NCBI GenBank assembly: GCA_003194525.1
Contig: NBIV01000002.1
Coordinates: forward strand, 744,001-808,000
Reading direction: 5' to 3'
Length of the DNA stretch: 64,000 bases
From: Gracilariopsis chorda
Lineage: Eukaryota > Rhodophyta > Florideophyceae > Gracilariales > Gracilariaceae
The notes under the pieces are model-generated. The model did not search any database, was not told the DNA's origin, and was given only the letters and a program-made list of their open reading frames with translations. Below are positions 33,445-46,753 of this stretch, one piece after another. Numbering within the stretch: the first letter of the stretch is position 1; the number at the start of each line of letters is the position of its first letter. Position numbers and translations under genes: made by a program.

Positions 33445-36400
33445 AAGTGGTCTCCCGACTTAGAATCGGTTTTTTTTTCCCTCTTACGAGGCTGGTTTTT
33501 ATTTACTGGAAGTTCCGTGATCGTTTCCCGTCGTAACGGTATTTTCTCATGTCGAGAAATCCCTCCGATGCGGAGCCAGTGGTTACGCGTAGTCGCTCCC
33601 GCGACAACGCGGACACTTCCGAAGTTCGGTTCGTACCCCGTATCCCTATACGGACAAGTTCCAGCCGTGCTGGCGCCGCTTCATCGCGGAATGATACCCC
33701 CGACCGGGAACCCCGGAAACTTCTTTTGCCCTCGTTATCACCCCCGCAGGGGAATGCAGCATCGACTCCGGCTGTTGCCGCAGTGCCCCAGGCACCCAGG
33801 CCTGCTCCCGCTGTCGCGGCTTCAAACCCCGTTGGAACGGGCGATAACAACCTCCAGGGGACTTCCCTGGAATCCCAGGTCCGCGCTCTGTGGACCGCCC
33901 ATGACACCCTTGTAGGGGAACTAAAATCCCTCCAAGAGGTGGTCTCGGCAACCCCCGTAAAGGAGGTCGCCGAGGAACTCCGTATTTTACGGTCTGACGT
34001 CAACTCCGTGTTGGAGAGTTTGGGACAACCCGCCACCTTCATCGAAGGAGTTGAAGCCCGATTTGATCGGATTGGTGCCCGCCTGGAGACGCTGGAGCAG
34101 TTCGTCCTCATGGACAAAATACCCCCGGATGATCCGGTAAACGAGGCATCGCACAACGACCAGCTTGCTGGGAAGAAGAAACGCCGTCATCGACGGAAAC
34201 ACCACCGAAAATATTCGGACTCCGATTCTTCGACATCGTCGGACTCATCCCGAAACCATTCGGTTAGCTCGAGCTCCTCGGACTCTGACTCGGAGGACGA
34301 GAAGCGAGGCTACTCCTCCCGCTCGAAGCGGTCATCGGCCACCGAAGGTGTGGTGCGAACCCGCCAGAAGGGGAGAAGACACCCCGGTCTTCAGGAATTG
34401 AAACCGACAAACCCGGATTATCGGAAGCTTTTATCATACCGGTACTACCGGCTCGAAGACTCGTCACTTGGACGTACGCCTCGTGGTACGGGAAAGGTGC
34501 GAGAATGCATTAAGCGAATGCAGCTCTCGCTCCGCAACCCGTATTTTACTGGAGAGGACCCAGTCCTAGTACTGGATTTCCTATCCCGCTTTGTAGCGGA
34601 GGCTGATATCCTCGGTATGAATGAGGGACCAGCCTATTTGGCTTTACCATATTTCTTACGGGGAGTGGCGGAGGACCAATACACCTCTGTCAGAGGATCT
34701 TCTCGCGCCTCCGAGGGAGGAGTTACTTGCTGGCCGGAGGCTGTGCAGTATCTTCTGTGCTCCTACGCCACCAACACCGCTATTCAGCAGGCTATCCTCG
34801 CTTTGCTAGATACACGCCAGCGTGCTGGAGAGACCGAGACCGACTACTTGGTGCGCCTTAACAAGGCTTTCCACAGATGTGGTGACGTATACCCCGCTTG
34901 GGAGCGCAGTACCATGTTCATTGATGGTATTGACCCGGCAATCCGGAGTTTAGTTACCCGTTATCGGGAGGACAAGCGGAGGATCACCTACCTCGAGCTG
35001 GTCCAACACGCCCGAGTGGAAGGGGATGCACTTCGTGCAAGAACTCCGAACAATCGGTCTAAATCCGCCAAGGCGTTGTTGCTAGAAAGCGAAGCTTCCT
35101 CACTCCCGCTCACTGCGGATGGGAACCCTGGACAGGGATTTGATACCGTGCATTTGGTGCAAGAGGATGGTTTGTCGATACCCACCAGTGATTTACCGTC
35201 AACGACGGAGATGACCAGTGATACGGGAACGGAAGACCCCGTTTTGTACGGTGGTAACAGTCAGGTTCAACCCCAACGACTCCCGTTTTCAAACGGTCAA
35301 TCCCGTTATCAACGCCCTCGATGGACTGACACCCGCCCTGCGGTTCGCTTCTCCGATACTCGGAATAATAATCCGCGTGTCGCGGTATTGGCTCTCATTT
35401 GCCACCTGTGCTATGCCCATGGCCATACCTCCCCTCAGTGTATTTGTTGACTGAAGGATATGGCCAAGGTGGTGGCACATTATGAGGCCCTCACTCCAGA
35501 GGAGAAATGTTCCGTCCCGACGGCTTCCTACCTCCATGCTAAAATGGAATTTGCCCATGCCCTACCACAGACCCCGCGTGCGCGGCAAGCTTCATACACC
35601 CCGATTCGGGAGATCACGAAACCATCCGTTGCAACCCCCGCTTATGCGGATAGAAACCCCCGTCAACGGGATGAAGCACTCGTTGTCGAGGAAAGGAACC
35701 CACCGCCGAAGGCGGAAAACTAACTGAGGGAATCTCCCCTTTGGGAGAGGCGTCCTCAAGAACGAGGCTGTTGGCGCCCGAGGCGTCCTCGCCTCGCTCC
35801 TCGGTGAAAGTCCTCTCGAGGAAAGACACCGCTGACGCGGACTCTGCGCACCTCGGTGTGTTGCGTCGCCCGTGGATACGGAGTAAAAATCCCCGGATTC
35901 CCGGTAGAGTCTTGGTCTTGGCCAAGCGCAATTATAAGGTCTATGCCGACCTTGGCCTTGATCCCCAGTTTATGGTGAGGTTACTCACCGTCCTGGATAC
36001 AGGTGCAGGCCCCAACGTTGTTGTGGAATCATTGTTACCCCCGCTTGTACGGTCTCGTATCCACTCTGACGCGGTCCCCGACATTTCGGATGCGAACAAC
36101 AATCCGTTACAAACGGTGGGCACAGTGGACCTCGTCGTGAGACTTGGTACCTCCGTGGTGAAGTTGGACTTCATCGTTTGCCGTTCATTGGCAGCACCAG
36201 TGATACTGGGATGTGATTACTGCGACAGATTTGTCGACGCAATCAGGCCCCGCCTCAGGCGTGTAGAACTTGACGACGGATCGTCGGTTCCGATTTTTCG
36301 CCGCCCGCTAAATCGGTCCTCTCGGAAACAAGTTCCGCTCCCTGCTGCGCAGGAACCACCGCCCGCGTCCCGCGAGTCCACCAAGCTCCGCGTCGCTGCC

Positions 36401-39400
36401 TCGGTTTCTATACCGCCTGAGTCCCAAGTCTGGGTGCAGGTAAATTCCCGTCAACACGGTCTTCGGGTTATACAACCCCTCGCCTCGTTGTACGAGAAAT
36501 CCCAGCTGGCGCTTGCTAATGGAATTGTCTCCATTTCCCCGGATGTTCCTTTCCGGATATTGGTTGCCAACCTTGGCAAAAACCCCCAGTATCTGGTAAA
36601 ACACCAAGTAATTGGGAGTGTAACCCCCCATCCTATGGAAATGCTGCCAACGAAGATGACAGCCGCCGATGTACTCGGAGTTACCACCTCTTCTGAGGAG
36701 TTCGCCCCGCCGTCCGAAGACATCAAGTCTAAGGAGGGGGAGGAAACCGCTACTTCAGCGTCTAACATACCGAGTAACTCGGAATTGCGAACCACACCTG
36801 TTCCACAGGACAATGCTCCATCGAGCAACGACCGGATTGATCCGGAAAAAGCACTTGAAGCGCTGGACTTCAGCCATGTGCCAGAGTCGCACCGCGACAA
36901 ACTCCGTACCATGTTACGGGAATTCACCACAATGTGGGATGGCTCGCTTGGCGAGATTAATGCAACGAAACACCGGATCGATTTAATCGCCGGTGCGCGA
37001 CCGGTTGCACAACCCCCTTACAGGGCAGGTCGGAAAGCTCGGGAAGAGGAGCAGTCCCAAGTGGACAAGATGCTCCGCGCAGGTTTGATTGAGCCCGCTC
37101 AATCACCCTGGGCATTCCCAGTTGTACTGGCTTTAAAGGCCGACGGAACCTGGAGGTTCTGTGTCGACTACCGCCCGCTCAATGCCGTGACCGTTAGGGA
37201 CACGTACCCTATCCCTCGTATGGACGAGTGCATTGACTCCCTTGGAGACGCCACCGTGCTCACGGCCCTTGATGCCAATTGGGGATATTGGCAAGTACCT
37301 GTCAGACAGGAGGATCGCGACAAAACCGCATTCACCTGCCACGCAGGAACATACCGCTTCAAGCGGATGCCATTCGGGTTAACCAACGCCCCCGCCACCT
37401 TTCAGCGTGCAGTAGATATTCTACTCAACCGCTTTAAGTGGCGGAGTTGCCTGGTCTACCTTGATGATATTATCATCTTCTCCAACTCGTTGGACGACCA
37501 TCTCACTCACGTCCGAGACGTGCTGACCGTACTCCGCGATGCGGGAATTACCCTCAAGTTGAGGAAATGCGAGTTTTTCACAGATACTGTGAAGTATCTG
37601 GGTCACATTATCCGTCCTGGACGGTTAGCGATCGAGAAAGCTCGAGTCAAATCCCTCGTTGAGGCGAAAGAACCCCGTACTCAAACGGAACTGCGCTTTT
37701 TTTTGGGGCTGGTCAACGTCTATCGACGGTTTATCCCAAACTTTTCGGATACTGTGGCGCCCCTAAACGCGTTGTTGCGAAAGGGGAACCCCCCAAAATT
37801 GGGAACATTTACGCCCGAGCAATCGGAAGCTTTTAACTCCTTGAAGGAGGCTGTCACATCAGCACCAATCCTACATCTCCCAAAACTTGGGTTGCCATAC
37901 TCCGTAGATACGGATTCGAGCGACTACCAAGTCGGGTGTGCTCTTTTTCAAACCACCCCCGAGGGGGAACGACATCCAATTGGTTATTGGTCGCGCTCGC
38001 TCAATGTGCATGAGCGGAACTACTCCGTATCGGAGAAAGAGTGCCTCGCCGTCGTATGGGCGATGACCACTCTGCGCCCCTACCTTATGGGAGTCCACTT
38101 CACCGTGTACACGGATCATTGCTCATTGAGGTGGTTGATGAATATCTCCGACCCGTCGGGACGCCTCATGCGCTGGAGACTCCGCCTCGCGGAATATGAC
38201 TTTCAAGTCATTTATAAAAAAGGGTGCGCAGAACACCCAGGCCGACGCTTTGTCGCGGTTACCCACAAGTGGGGAAGCACTCCCAACGGAGGATGATGAA
38301 GTCCCATGTTTCATGGCTATAGACCCGGATGATCCGGAATATGCCGTCGAGGCTAGGCCAGAAAACTGGGACGAGGATGCTGACTTTGACGAACTACTCG
38401 CATCGCGAGATAAATCTGAGAACCGGTTACCGGGAAACTTTGTACCAGTATCACCGGAAGAAATGATCCGAGAACAATTCGGCGACCCATTCTGTACGAG
38501 AATTCGTGCCCGTATCAACGGTGGTGAAGATCTCCCTTTCGGGGTAAACGACAAAGGCTACCTCTTAAGGAAGGTCGAAGCCCGCCCACAGATCGTGGTA
38601 CCTCATTCCCTGCAGTCGCGGGTGTTACATCTATCACACTACGCCCCGATTGGAGGTCACACAGGTGGGAGGAAACTCTACCTAACCCTGCGAAGGGATT
38701 TCTATTGGCCCGCCATGGCGGTGGATTGCTACGCAACTGTGCGGTTCTGTAGCGAATGCGCGAAGAATCGCGTCAAGCTCCGCAAAAATGCGAAGAAGAT
38801 AAAACTATTCCCCGCAAGGGCGCCACTCGAGTTTATCGCAATTGATCTTCTCGGACCACTACTCACCACAAAACGTGGAAACAAGTTTCTACTTGTCATC
38901 ACCGACCGCTTTTCTAAGCTGGTACGGACTGTCCCTCTTCGGAGGATAACCGCTCTCACGGTGGCCCAGGCTCTGGTGACGCACTGGATTTTTGTCTACG
39001 GTCCCCGTGTGGAGGTGCTCTCCGATAACGGGAAACTGTTCGTGAGCAAGTTCTTCCAGGATGTTTGTCGCATCCTGGATTTCAAGAACTTGTTCACGAC
39101 TACCTACCACCCCCAGTGTAATGGGCAAGTTGAACGGTTTAACCGGACGTTACTCGCGGCGTTACGTTCCTACGTCGCTGACCACCCAACGAATTGGGAT
39201 CTCTACGCTGATGCGGTAACCTACGCGTACAATACGCAGGTACACCGGACTACCGGAGTTTCGCCATTCGAGTTGGTTCTATCTAGAACACCCCCGCCTG
39301 TGGCGCTGGAACCCCAAGCTACCTTGGACAATTTCCCATCTGTGGGTATCTACCGGCAGCAATAGAAGCAATGGCTTTCCAAGCTGGTCCCCGCTGCGCG

Positions 39401-41768
39401 GAAGTCTATGGCACGGGCCCAAGCCGCTCAGAAGCGGGATTTTGACGCTCGCTTGCGAGGAAAGACCCCCTCAACTCGGGCAAATAACTACGTCTTCATC
39501 AGTAAGGAGTACTACAACCCGGAACGGGAGAAGCGTCACAAACTCTAGCCTATGGTGGATGGACCCTTCAAGGTCATCTCTGTTAACACCGACACTGTCG
39601 TGGTAGAGATGGGCGACACGCACGAACGGATTTCCCGTGATCGTGTTGTCCTTGCTCCTCCTCCCTCGTCAGAGGTAGTCCTGGATCCAGGCAACCCCGT
39701 TTCTACAGACTCTGCAACACCGTAATCATCCGGGAGTACTAGGCCTACGGTACTACCACACCCCAGCCGGGGACTATCAGACCTACCGACCCTCTCGGAC
39801 TCACCGGCTCAGCCGGGAATTCGGGCCTCTCAGCGCCCGCCCATACCACACCCGCCCAACTGGCGCGCATCTATACCCGCCAGGCGGGGAATGTTATCCC
39901 TTATCCCGCCGCTCCGTCTAAGGAGGGGGAGGAGAACACTCGTTTTCGAGGAACGATATCGCCGTCGCAACGGGAAACACACCGTAACATAGGTAACACT
40001 GACCGTGGAGCACGGAGTATGTCACGCGACACTAATCCCCCGTTCTTGGGCAGTGCTGTGCAACAGGAACCAGACGCGCAGGCCCCGCAAAAGCGGCAAA
40101 TACACCGTTTGTCATGGGAAAACGAGAAGCCTCACCCCAATACCGCAGCAGCGGAAAGGCAATCGCCCGATCCATCCCCGGAGGCATCGCCACAAACGCG
40201 GAAAATATACCGTGCTACACGGGAAGTTGAAGGGCAACTACCGCACACCCCTGTCAGGGAAGGATCCCCGATAAGGGAGTATGGTGATGATTGCCCCCAA
40301 TCCCCTGAGCAGGGCGATGCCTCGAAGCCGCCGTTGGCGGAAGTCCCCGCGGAAGCAGTTCAACCAGGTCGGTCAGACCCGCGCCCTGCGGAGAAGAGGC
40401 GCCCAGATACACCAGCACCGCTGGGAAATCCCCACACCCAACCTGGGGAAAAAGGCAGCCAAGCCGCAGTCGAAGCTTCAGGCCCTGGCTGGCAAGCACC
40501 GGAAACGCCTCCCGTCTTCGACGGAATTGAAGCCCCCGTACCGGGGAATAATTTGCGCCACCTCCCGCAACGCTGCGGGGAAGAACCGAGGAACTCGGAA
40601 AAAGCGCACGCCATCGCACGCTCGAAACTGGTCATACCGGACGCTGCTCCTCCGCGTGGAGACGGTGCACTGCACTTAGCGGCCAAGCCCCTGAAAAGGG
40701 TGTCATCGGCACCTGCCCGGCACCCCCCAAAGGGGAATTTTGACCATAATACCGGTGTACCGGAGTTAGCCCCAGGCAACCCGTCAGTAACCTGGGACAC
40801 CACGGCGTCGCCGGAACGTATGGTGCAGAGCGCTCGTGCACCTGGCAGGGAGGCGGAACGCTTACCAATCACCGTGTCGCACGGGACCCCGCAGGGGATG
40901 TCACAAACGCCGTTCCCGCATACGCGGCAAGGACCCCGCAAGCTCGCGGTTCGCGAAGAAGACCGCACTCGCGGAGTTCAAGTCCCCCGCCGGTTGGCGG
41001 TTCGCCCGGCCTACCGTGAAGACGGGAACAACGACACCCCTCTGGAGAACGACTTGCCGGTGAAAACCGTGACGCCACACACCCTCTTGAGGGATATTTT
41101 CCCGCATGAGCAGCGGCCACTAGGACAGCGCACGGCAACGTCGGAGTTATCGCCGAACACCCTGCTAAGGGACATTATACCGCACCGCGGGCAACCCTCG
41201 CAAGGGATTACAACCACCACCCGGCACGGCCGGCAGGTCTACGAAGGAGAGTTCGTAGTAGACCGACTTGTCAGACACACCTGGGACCAGGATGGTATTC
41301 TACAATACCGCGTCCGCTGGTACGGGTATGACCCCAGTGGGGATACGTGGGAGCCAATCTAACACCTCCCACGGTCGCAGGTCGTGCGATACCACCGTCA
41401 AACGGGAACTGCAGCTCCAGCCACGCTGGTAAATGCCCAAGTTGGGTAACGTTGCCGCACGAACGGAGGGCGATAGGAAAGGATAACAAGGCAAGGTCCG
41501 TCGAAGACGGGGAACTCAAACGAGAATCACCGTTCTAAACGGGAAAGTTTATTCAAGGGAGCAGCTAGCTCCCCACAACACTATACTAAACTGCTGGCTA
41601 TGCCAGGAAAGAAGAACTAGGAAACAACGGCTGCGGTATCAGGGGCTAGTGACTCTGATGCAGAGAAATTTACCGGAGAACCGGAGACGGCGCACGCGCT
41701 TTTCTCACCCATTTTCGTTTGGGAACCCTCCGCGTCCGCGGTCGTTTTCCCGTCTTAGGGGGGGGATA

Positions 41769-42594
41769 TGTAGTGCAACGCCCTCAGGGAGGGATTCTTG
41801 GTACTTGATCGTTTTCCCGATATTATCGGTTGTGTAGTGTGTATATGAACTACGCCCCACTATGGTGGATATGGACACGTGGGACACGGTTTTGGGTCAA
41901 TTGGGGGTTGGCCACAGTAGTGGATGTTGCCACGAAATGTGGAGTATTTTAGTTAATATTATTTATTATTTTCACACCCATTTCTGGGAAGCTAGTACTT
42001 AGTGCGACGGCGCACTGCCGTCGCACCAGTAAAACTTCCCCAACAAGGGACCCCAACCTGGGGAATGGGCTCTAGTTGTTGCCGCTTGCGCGCGTACTCT
42101 ACTCCTCCTTGGAGGGAAACGCCGTAAACCACGGGACATCTAACCCCCTTGCACATCTAAAGAGGCCCATCCTTGGGAGTATAATTGTTCCAATAACATT
42201 GGTGTTTCGCCCTGTATAGGGAGTACTGTCCACCGTCATTGCCATATTCGTCCGTCGCTCTCGCGACTCACTTCGTCCTCTCTTCCTCCTCTTCGCGCTT
42301 CCTTTTCCCCTTTTCAGGGTAGCACCTCCCGCGACCCGCGGCCCTCGTGTGTGCATCTGCTCACACACCCCCACTTACGTGGAAACATACCTCTAGTGAG
42401 GAACACACCCCGCTCACGCGGATACTGATTCTTCGCCTTCACCTCCCTGCGCAAGTCGCGACAGGTGTCCCTGGTCTTACAAACCGGCTTCGCCGTGACA
42501 GCTCTGGGAGGGCTCTACCCAACTGGGTTCACCTCGTGAGAGGAAACTCCCGAACGTCTTTCGGTGTTTTTCCCCTTTGGGGCATTGTACCACA
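41769..42594 (+). repeat. Gypsy A 3' LTR
   Basis: 826 bp, same length as the 5' LTR with about 36 substitutions by eye and no length change. The 9-base stem lies at 42002-42010 and 42018-42026. Preceded by a run of eight G. Confidence 0.93.
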
Positions 42595-42599
42595 CGTTT

Positions 42600-42805
42600 G
42601 GTCAAAAACGTGATAAGACGTAGACTTTGTAATTCCATAAAGCCAACCAACATTTAAAATAACTTGCTCCAGCAAAAAATCGAAAATGAACGCAAACAAA
42701 TGTTTCCACCAATACAGATGCCGCCAAAGATACATGAGTACGTTGATATCGCAGTAGTTTCCAGCGCAAGAAATTCAGTAGGTTCCTTAACTGTGTCTTG
42801 GCCAA
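42600..42805 (-). pseudogene. Harbinger-like transposase, N-terminal part
   Basis: A minus-strand reading (QLRNLLNFLRWKLLRYQ, ASVLVETFVCVHFRFFAG) ends exactly at the right target duplication of Gypsy A and continues toward the fragment at 31880-32618. The Cys/Trp-rich helices are weakly diagnostic on their own; the assignment depends on adjacency. Upstream text to about 43056 is unrecognised. Confidence 0.45.
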
Positions 42806-43374
42806 GTGATACAGTACTTAAAATTTAGAGTGTGAAAGATTCGCTTCATGTGTTGGAGGATGGAACAGGAATCTTTGCAAAACAGTGCTAAAGGTCTGCT
42901 GAATCTACATATCTCACTGCATATAGAAAGCAAGATCACAAAAACGACTGCTGTAGTTGAGAGTTGGGGTTTTTGAACATTTTCATGCAGCTTGGCACAA
43001 ACTCCGCAAAGGCGCAAAGACAGAACATTTAAGCGTTTACGAGGTTTGAACGGCATGACCAGAGTTCATGATATGTCACGTTGCAAAGCCTTAGAAAACG
43101 GATACAAAACTTCTTAGGGCTTCCCTACATTGGAACAGTTCCAGGACAGAATGGGGACATTAAAAGCTACGAATTGGTCGCCGTGACATTTTCCACCCAA
43201 GCGGAAAAATTGCCACCAATGCAGAAACAGCCAACGCCTTTGCTACTCCTTTTCGCGGCAAATGGAAACCCGACTCCCTCCTCCACTCTACACTCATTGT
43301 AAATAACGCAATGTCTTCAGCAGCACTGAGTACTATGTTCCTTTTAGATTCACACACGACTTCGCAGCCTTAAT
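42806..43374. other. No recognised gene
   Basis: Small opposing frames only (42787-43056 minus, 43081-43302 plus), without family resemblance. Probably the non-coding middle or end of the neighbouring DNA transposons; no inverted repeat found by eye. Confidence 0.3.
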
Positions 43375-43995
43375 ATGAGCGCCACGCCTAACATTCCAAA
43401 CTTTGCGAGCGACTTGGCGGTCTGCTCCAATAATGGTCAACAATCCCTGACATCGACCTCCGACGCATCTTTGGAGAAATTGACCAGAACACCAGCACAC
43501 AATAATGTTTCACTAGAAAAGAATTCACCTTTCAAAAGCAGAAAAACCGCAGACGCCCAACTTTATGACGAAAAAACAGCGCAAATACTGTTCAAAATGA
43601 TGTCCAAAGCTGGCTATCGAGACCGCAAACATCAGAAAAAGAGCCTCAAAGAATTGTTCGTAGAGGGCACGAAACTAGCAGCAGAGGAACATGGGATCAA
43701 ACGCACGGCCAAAGGAGGGCAAAAATCGTTTACAAGAACTACGCAAGAATACTCTGCTTCCATTATGAAGCTCGCAAAATCAGGAAGAGATGGAGATGGA
43801 AAGAATCTGTTTCAGAAATCAGAGTTTTTCGAGCGCATGCATGAAATAGGAATATAAAAAGCAAGGCATGATCCCCAGGCTTGGTATTCCACTGACGCAG
43901 TGAGGCGAATGGCAGACTTTTACCTTTCCAGTTCTCGAAATAAAGCAAAGCTTTCTCACAATTCGATGCTAGAATCGTACTTTGAAACGAACTAA
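43375..43995 (+). pseudogene. Harbinger-type ORF1, Myb/SANT-like
   Basis: ATG 43375 opens a Ser/Thr-rich lead followed by a trihelix/Myb-like domain (AQILFKMMSKAGYRDRK, SLKELFVEGTKLAAEEHGI, FTRTTQEYSASIMKLAKSG). The frame meets a TAA at 43855-43857, then continues in frame (KARHDPQAWYSTDAVRRMAD...) to TAA at about 43995, so one premature stop is likely. It is tail-to-tail with the transposase at 44150-45010, the same arrangement as in the full Harbinger element at 47054-62971. The Myb assignment rests on helix pattern and context. Confidence 0.5.
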
Positions 43996-44149
43996 AATGC
44001 GGTAACAAAGACCGCGTAGAGGTCCAGAATGTTTTTGAAGAGTTAGTGCCCAAGCTCCAGGCTGTTTTTTATGGTTCATTAATGGCATAGTAGAGCACTG
44101 CGTCTCTCTGTTTCTTTCCCTGCGAAGTTTATGCCGCGATAATGTCTTT

Positions 44150-45010
44150 ATTTTCTACCAACACATCTTGCGTAGAACAAAATCTTCAAATACGCCCTCA
44201 TGGACGCACATATTGTGCATACTTATGCGCACTACGCACAATCTTGTGATGCTGTCTTCATACTGGAGCCGAGGACGTTCCTTTACTGTTAAAAAGCTGT
44301 GCTTCAGCATGCCAAAAGCGCACTCTACAAGTGTCCTGGCTTAACCACCAAGTTTATCCCAATACTTTACAACAGGTTTTATCGCTTGTTATCATCAAAT
44401 AGTTGTTTTCAATCATATTTACGGGTTGAATAAAGGCACAATCTCCTCTGAGATATGGGAGCACAGAAGTACCTGCGATTTCCAAATTCGAAATGTCGGT
44501 TCCCAACCATGTAACATTGCTTATGCTAACCTTGAGACTGCTTCTGTCAAAATTATTAAAGTCCTCAAGCACTGTAGAACGTTCAACATCAGCATATGTG
44601 AAGCTACAGTCTGCAGTTACCAGTGCAACATTCACAATGCAAGGGTAGTTCATATAGCAGCGGTACTCATAAAATTGTTCGCTTCGGCAAGACAACCACT
44701 TCAAATGAGTACCGTCAATACAAGTCACACTATAGAGAAGACCAAACATATCCTGAAAGCCTTTAATTGCGGATGCAACTTTGTCATTTTCAACTGGACA
44801 CTTACAAAAATTTGAGAATGTAAGTGCAATAGGTTTAGAAAACTCAGATATGATAGAGCTGACAAAGCTGATTCCAATTCCAAGCTCACAAGCAGCTCTT
44901 TTGCAGCTCAATCCGCCAGCGTAAAAAAAAATTTGCAAGTTTGATCTCTGCAGGCAGAGTTTGGCGAAATCTAGTGTTATTACGCTTTATTGCATACTTT
45001 AATTTTTTTT
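44150..45010 (-). pseudogene. Harbinger-like DDE transposase
   Basis: Minus-strand reading: TRFRQTLPAEIKLANFF and GLSCKRAACELGIGISFVSS form the N-terminal helix-turn-helix. Then VTCIDGTHLKWL has the first Asp (about 44720), followed by YMNYPCIVNVALVTADCSF, a GDCAF motif in the second-Asp position (about 44440), and RTLVECAFGMLKHSF with the Glu (about 44310), ending with ISMHNMCVHEG. Frame changes near 44370 and 44930 and a stop near 44335 show it is dead. It differs clearly from the transposases at 13788 and 31880, so at least three Harbinger-like lineages are present. Confidence 0.75.
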
Positions 45011-45650
45011 CTAGAAAGAAGAATATTTAACAAGGAACACGAAAAAGTCTCGTATATGAAACAGAGAGCAAAACATCTGTAGATAGAGCGTACTTAAAGA
45101 ACCAGTTGCGATTGTTGCGCAATCGTTGCCATGCTCGGCCCGAAACTCTATGTCTTGGATCTCTGTCTTTCAAAACAATGAGAGTTACGTCATCGCTTGT
45201 TGCCTGCTAAAGGGCACTTACCGCTTGACTGTAGTCATCGACCCAAACAAGTGCTGTGAGAGCTGCAAAAGTTTGAGACGCCTATCGGGGATGTTCATTG
45301 CAAACAATTATGGCATCAGAGTGTCCACAGGATGTACCCGCTGACAGAGTGACCCCTAGATCGCGCCGTTTTGGACACGGGCGGGACAGAATTCAAAATG
45401 TCGTAAGAGAAGGGAAGTCGGCGGTTTTCTGGGGATTGTGACATTATGCGCCGTGCTCTGTTTTAATGTAGAACGGGCCTTACCTGGAAAATTACATAGA
45501 GATTTGTACAGTGCGCTCAAAGCCCTAAACACTCGCGCCCAGCTGCCCATGGAAGTGTTTCAAGTGTGCAAGTATGACAATAATCACGCTTGCACAAGAG
45601 AAAAGGAGTGCCAAAACTGATTGCTGTAGGCATTCATACCAGTTTCCATT
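45011..45650. other. No recognised gene
   Basis: Short frames only (45126-45344, 45438-45620 plus). No family resemblance; likely 5' flank of the Harbinger-like element and the left edge of the Tc1-like element. Confidence 0.3.
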
Positions 45651-46753
45651 TCATACGGAGTACATGTATAAATCATACAGCGAAGCAGTTTTAAGCACGT
45701 GAAATACGTAATGACACGTAGAGTAAAAGTACATGTCTTTATTATTTGAGTACTTTGTAGCAGAACCACGATTGTCAACCACAGCCAACAAACGTCTAGG
45801 AATGGATCGATACAGGTTTTGTATGTAGTCTGCAGTCAAACTGCGCAATATATTTATCACAGAATCCTTGAGCTCTTCGACAGTCTCAAACTGCTTCCCA
45901 TTGGCATAGAACTTCCTAGCCATAAGTCCCCGGACATTTTCAATTATGTTTAGATCTGGGGTCTTCGCATGCCAAGATAAAAGGCCAACCTGATGTCCAA
46001 CTAGCCAATTTCTAGTATATAGTTCGAGCGATGAATTGGCGCACCGTCTTGTTGAAAAATCCATGTTGACATAGGTTCAAAGACTTCAGCAGCCCAGGGC
46101 AGTAAAACCACCTCTAATGTATCACAGCACTTCTTAGAATCCTGGGTGCCAGTCAAGAACATCAAATCACTGACACAATACAATGATATCGCACCCCATA
46201 TCATGACTGAACTACCTCCTCCAACACGGGATGACAAGCCCCGGGGCTCCATTCGCAAATCGTTCCAATAATACGACAGACCATCTGGACCATCAAGGTT
46301 GAAATTATGTTCAGCCAAGAACACAATTTTGTTCCAGAAGAAATCTCCTTTTGATATGTTTCGTCAGGCCAATTGAAGGCGTGCAAACTTATGACCCTCG
46401 GTCATCTTTGGGCCTTGCATCATCTTTGAGTACTTGAGCGTATCATCCTCTTTCAATAGCTGCTGTACGCGACGAATGGATATGTTGAGATTTAGATCTT
46501 TTTTCAAATCGGACGCGCTAGAATTACCCTTTCGTGCTTCACGTAACAAAATGCGGTGTTGCTGTGGTGAAAGTTTTCGGAGTTTTTGGGCGATAGTTTG
46601 GGGAGGTGGTTTCGGATTCGAACGTAAACAAATTCGGACAGCTCCAACTGAGCGTTGTACGTGTTCTGCAATTTGTCGTAGAGAGAGTCTTTCTTGGCGG
46701 AGTGCGAATATTTGTCCTTTTTCGAACTGGGACAAGTACTTTCCTCTCGTCAT
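45651..46753 (-). pseudogene. Tc1/mariner-type transposase
   Basis: From ATG 46753: a paired helix-turn-helix N-terminus (QFEKGQIFALRQERLSLRQI, then SVGAVRICL), a basic linker, and a second helix-turn-helix (SASDLKKDLNLNISIRRVQQLL). The catalytic domain follows: first Asp in NFNLDGPDG (about 46300), the GGGSSVMIWGAIS block, second Asp in FQQDGAPIH (about 46055) and Glu in WHAKTPDLNIIENV (about 45945), the D34E pattern of Tc1. There is an in-frame TGA near 46364 and a frame change near 46030; otherwise the reading is whole. Degenerate inverted repeats may lie at about 45678-45721 and 46858-46905, sharing GCGAA, AACAC and ATGACAC blocks. Confidence 0.85.

Larger units (their letters stand above)
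32619..42594 (+). mobile_element. Gypsy chromovirus, copy A
   Basis: A 10 kb plus-strand element with 826 bp LTRs (32619-33444 and 41769-42594), TG...CA ends and target duplication CGTTT (32614-32618 and 42595-42599). Parts in order: a primer-binding site starting TGGTCTC (33448); gag with a Ser/Arg/Glu-rich middle and a CCHC knuckle (33549-35450); a pol region with DTGA protease, YLDD reverse transcriptase, RNase H and an integrase with HHCC and DDE motifs (35741 to about 39720); a long Pro-rich open region ending in a chromodomain (40019-41362); and a G-rich polypurine tract (41757-41768). The LTRs differ by about 4% by eye, so this is the older copy. Broken, with roughly two or three breaks. 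It sits inside a Harbinger-like transposase gene. Confidence 0.95.

Noticed and set aside
33503-34156. 217-residue minus-strand ORF (and its twin at 58117-58770) opposite Gypsy gag
   Set aside because: Antisense shadow of gag with Ser/Arg bias mirrored from the coding strand; no start context or domain.
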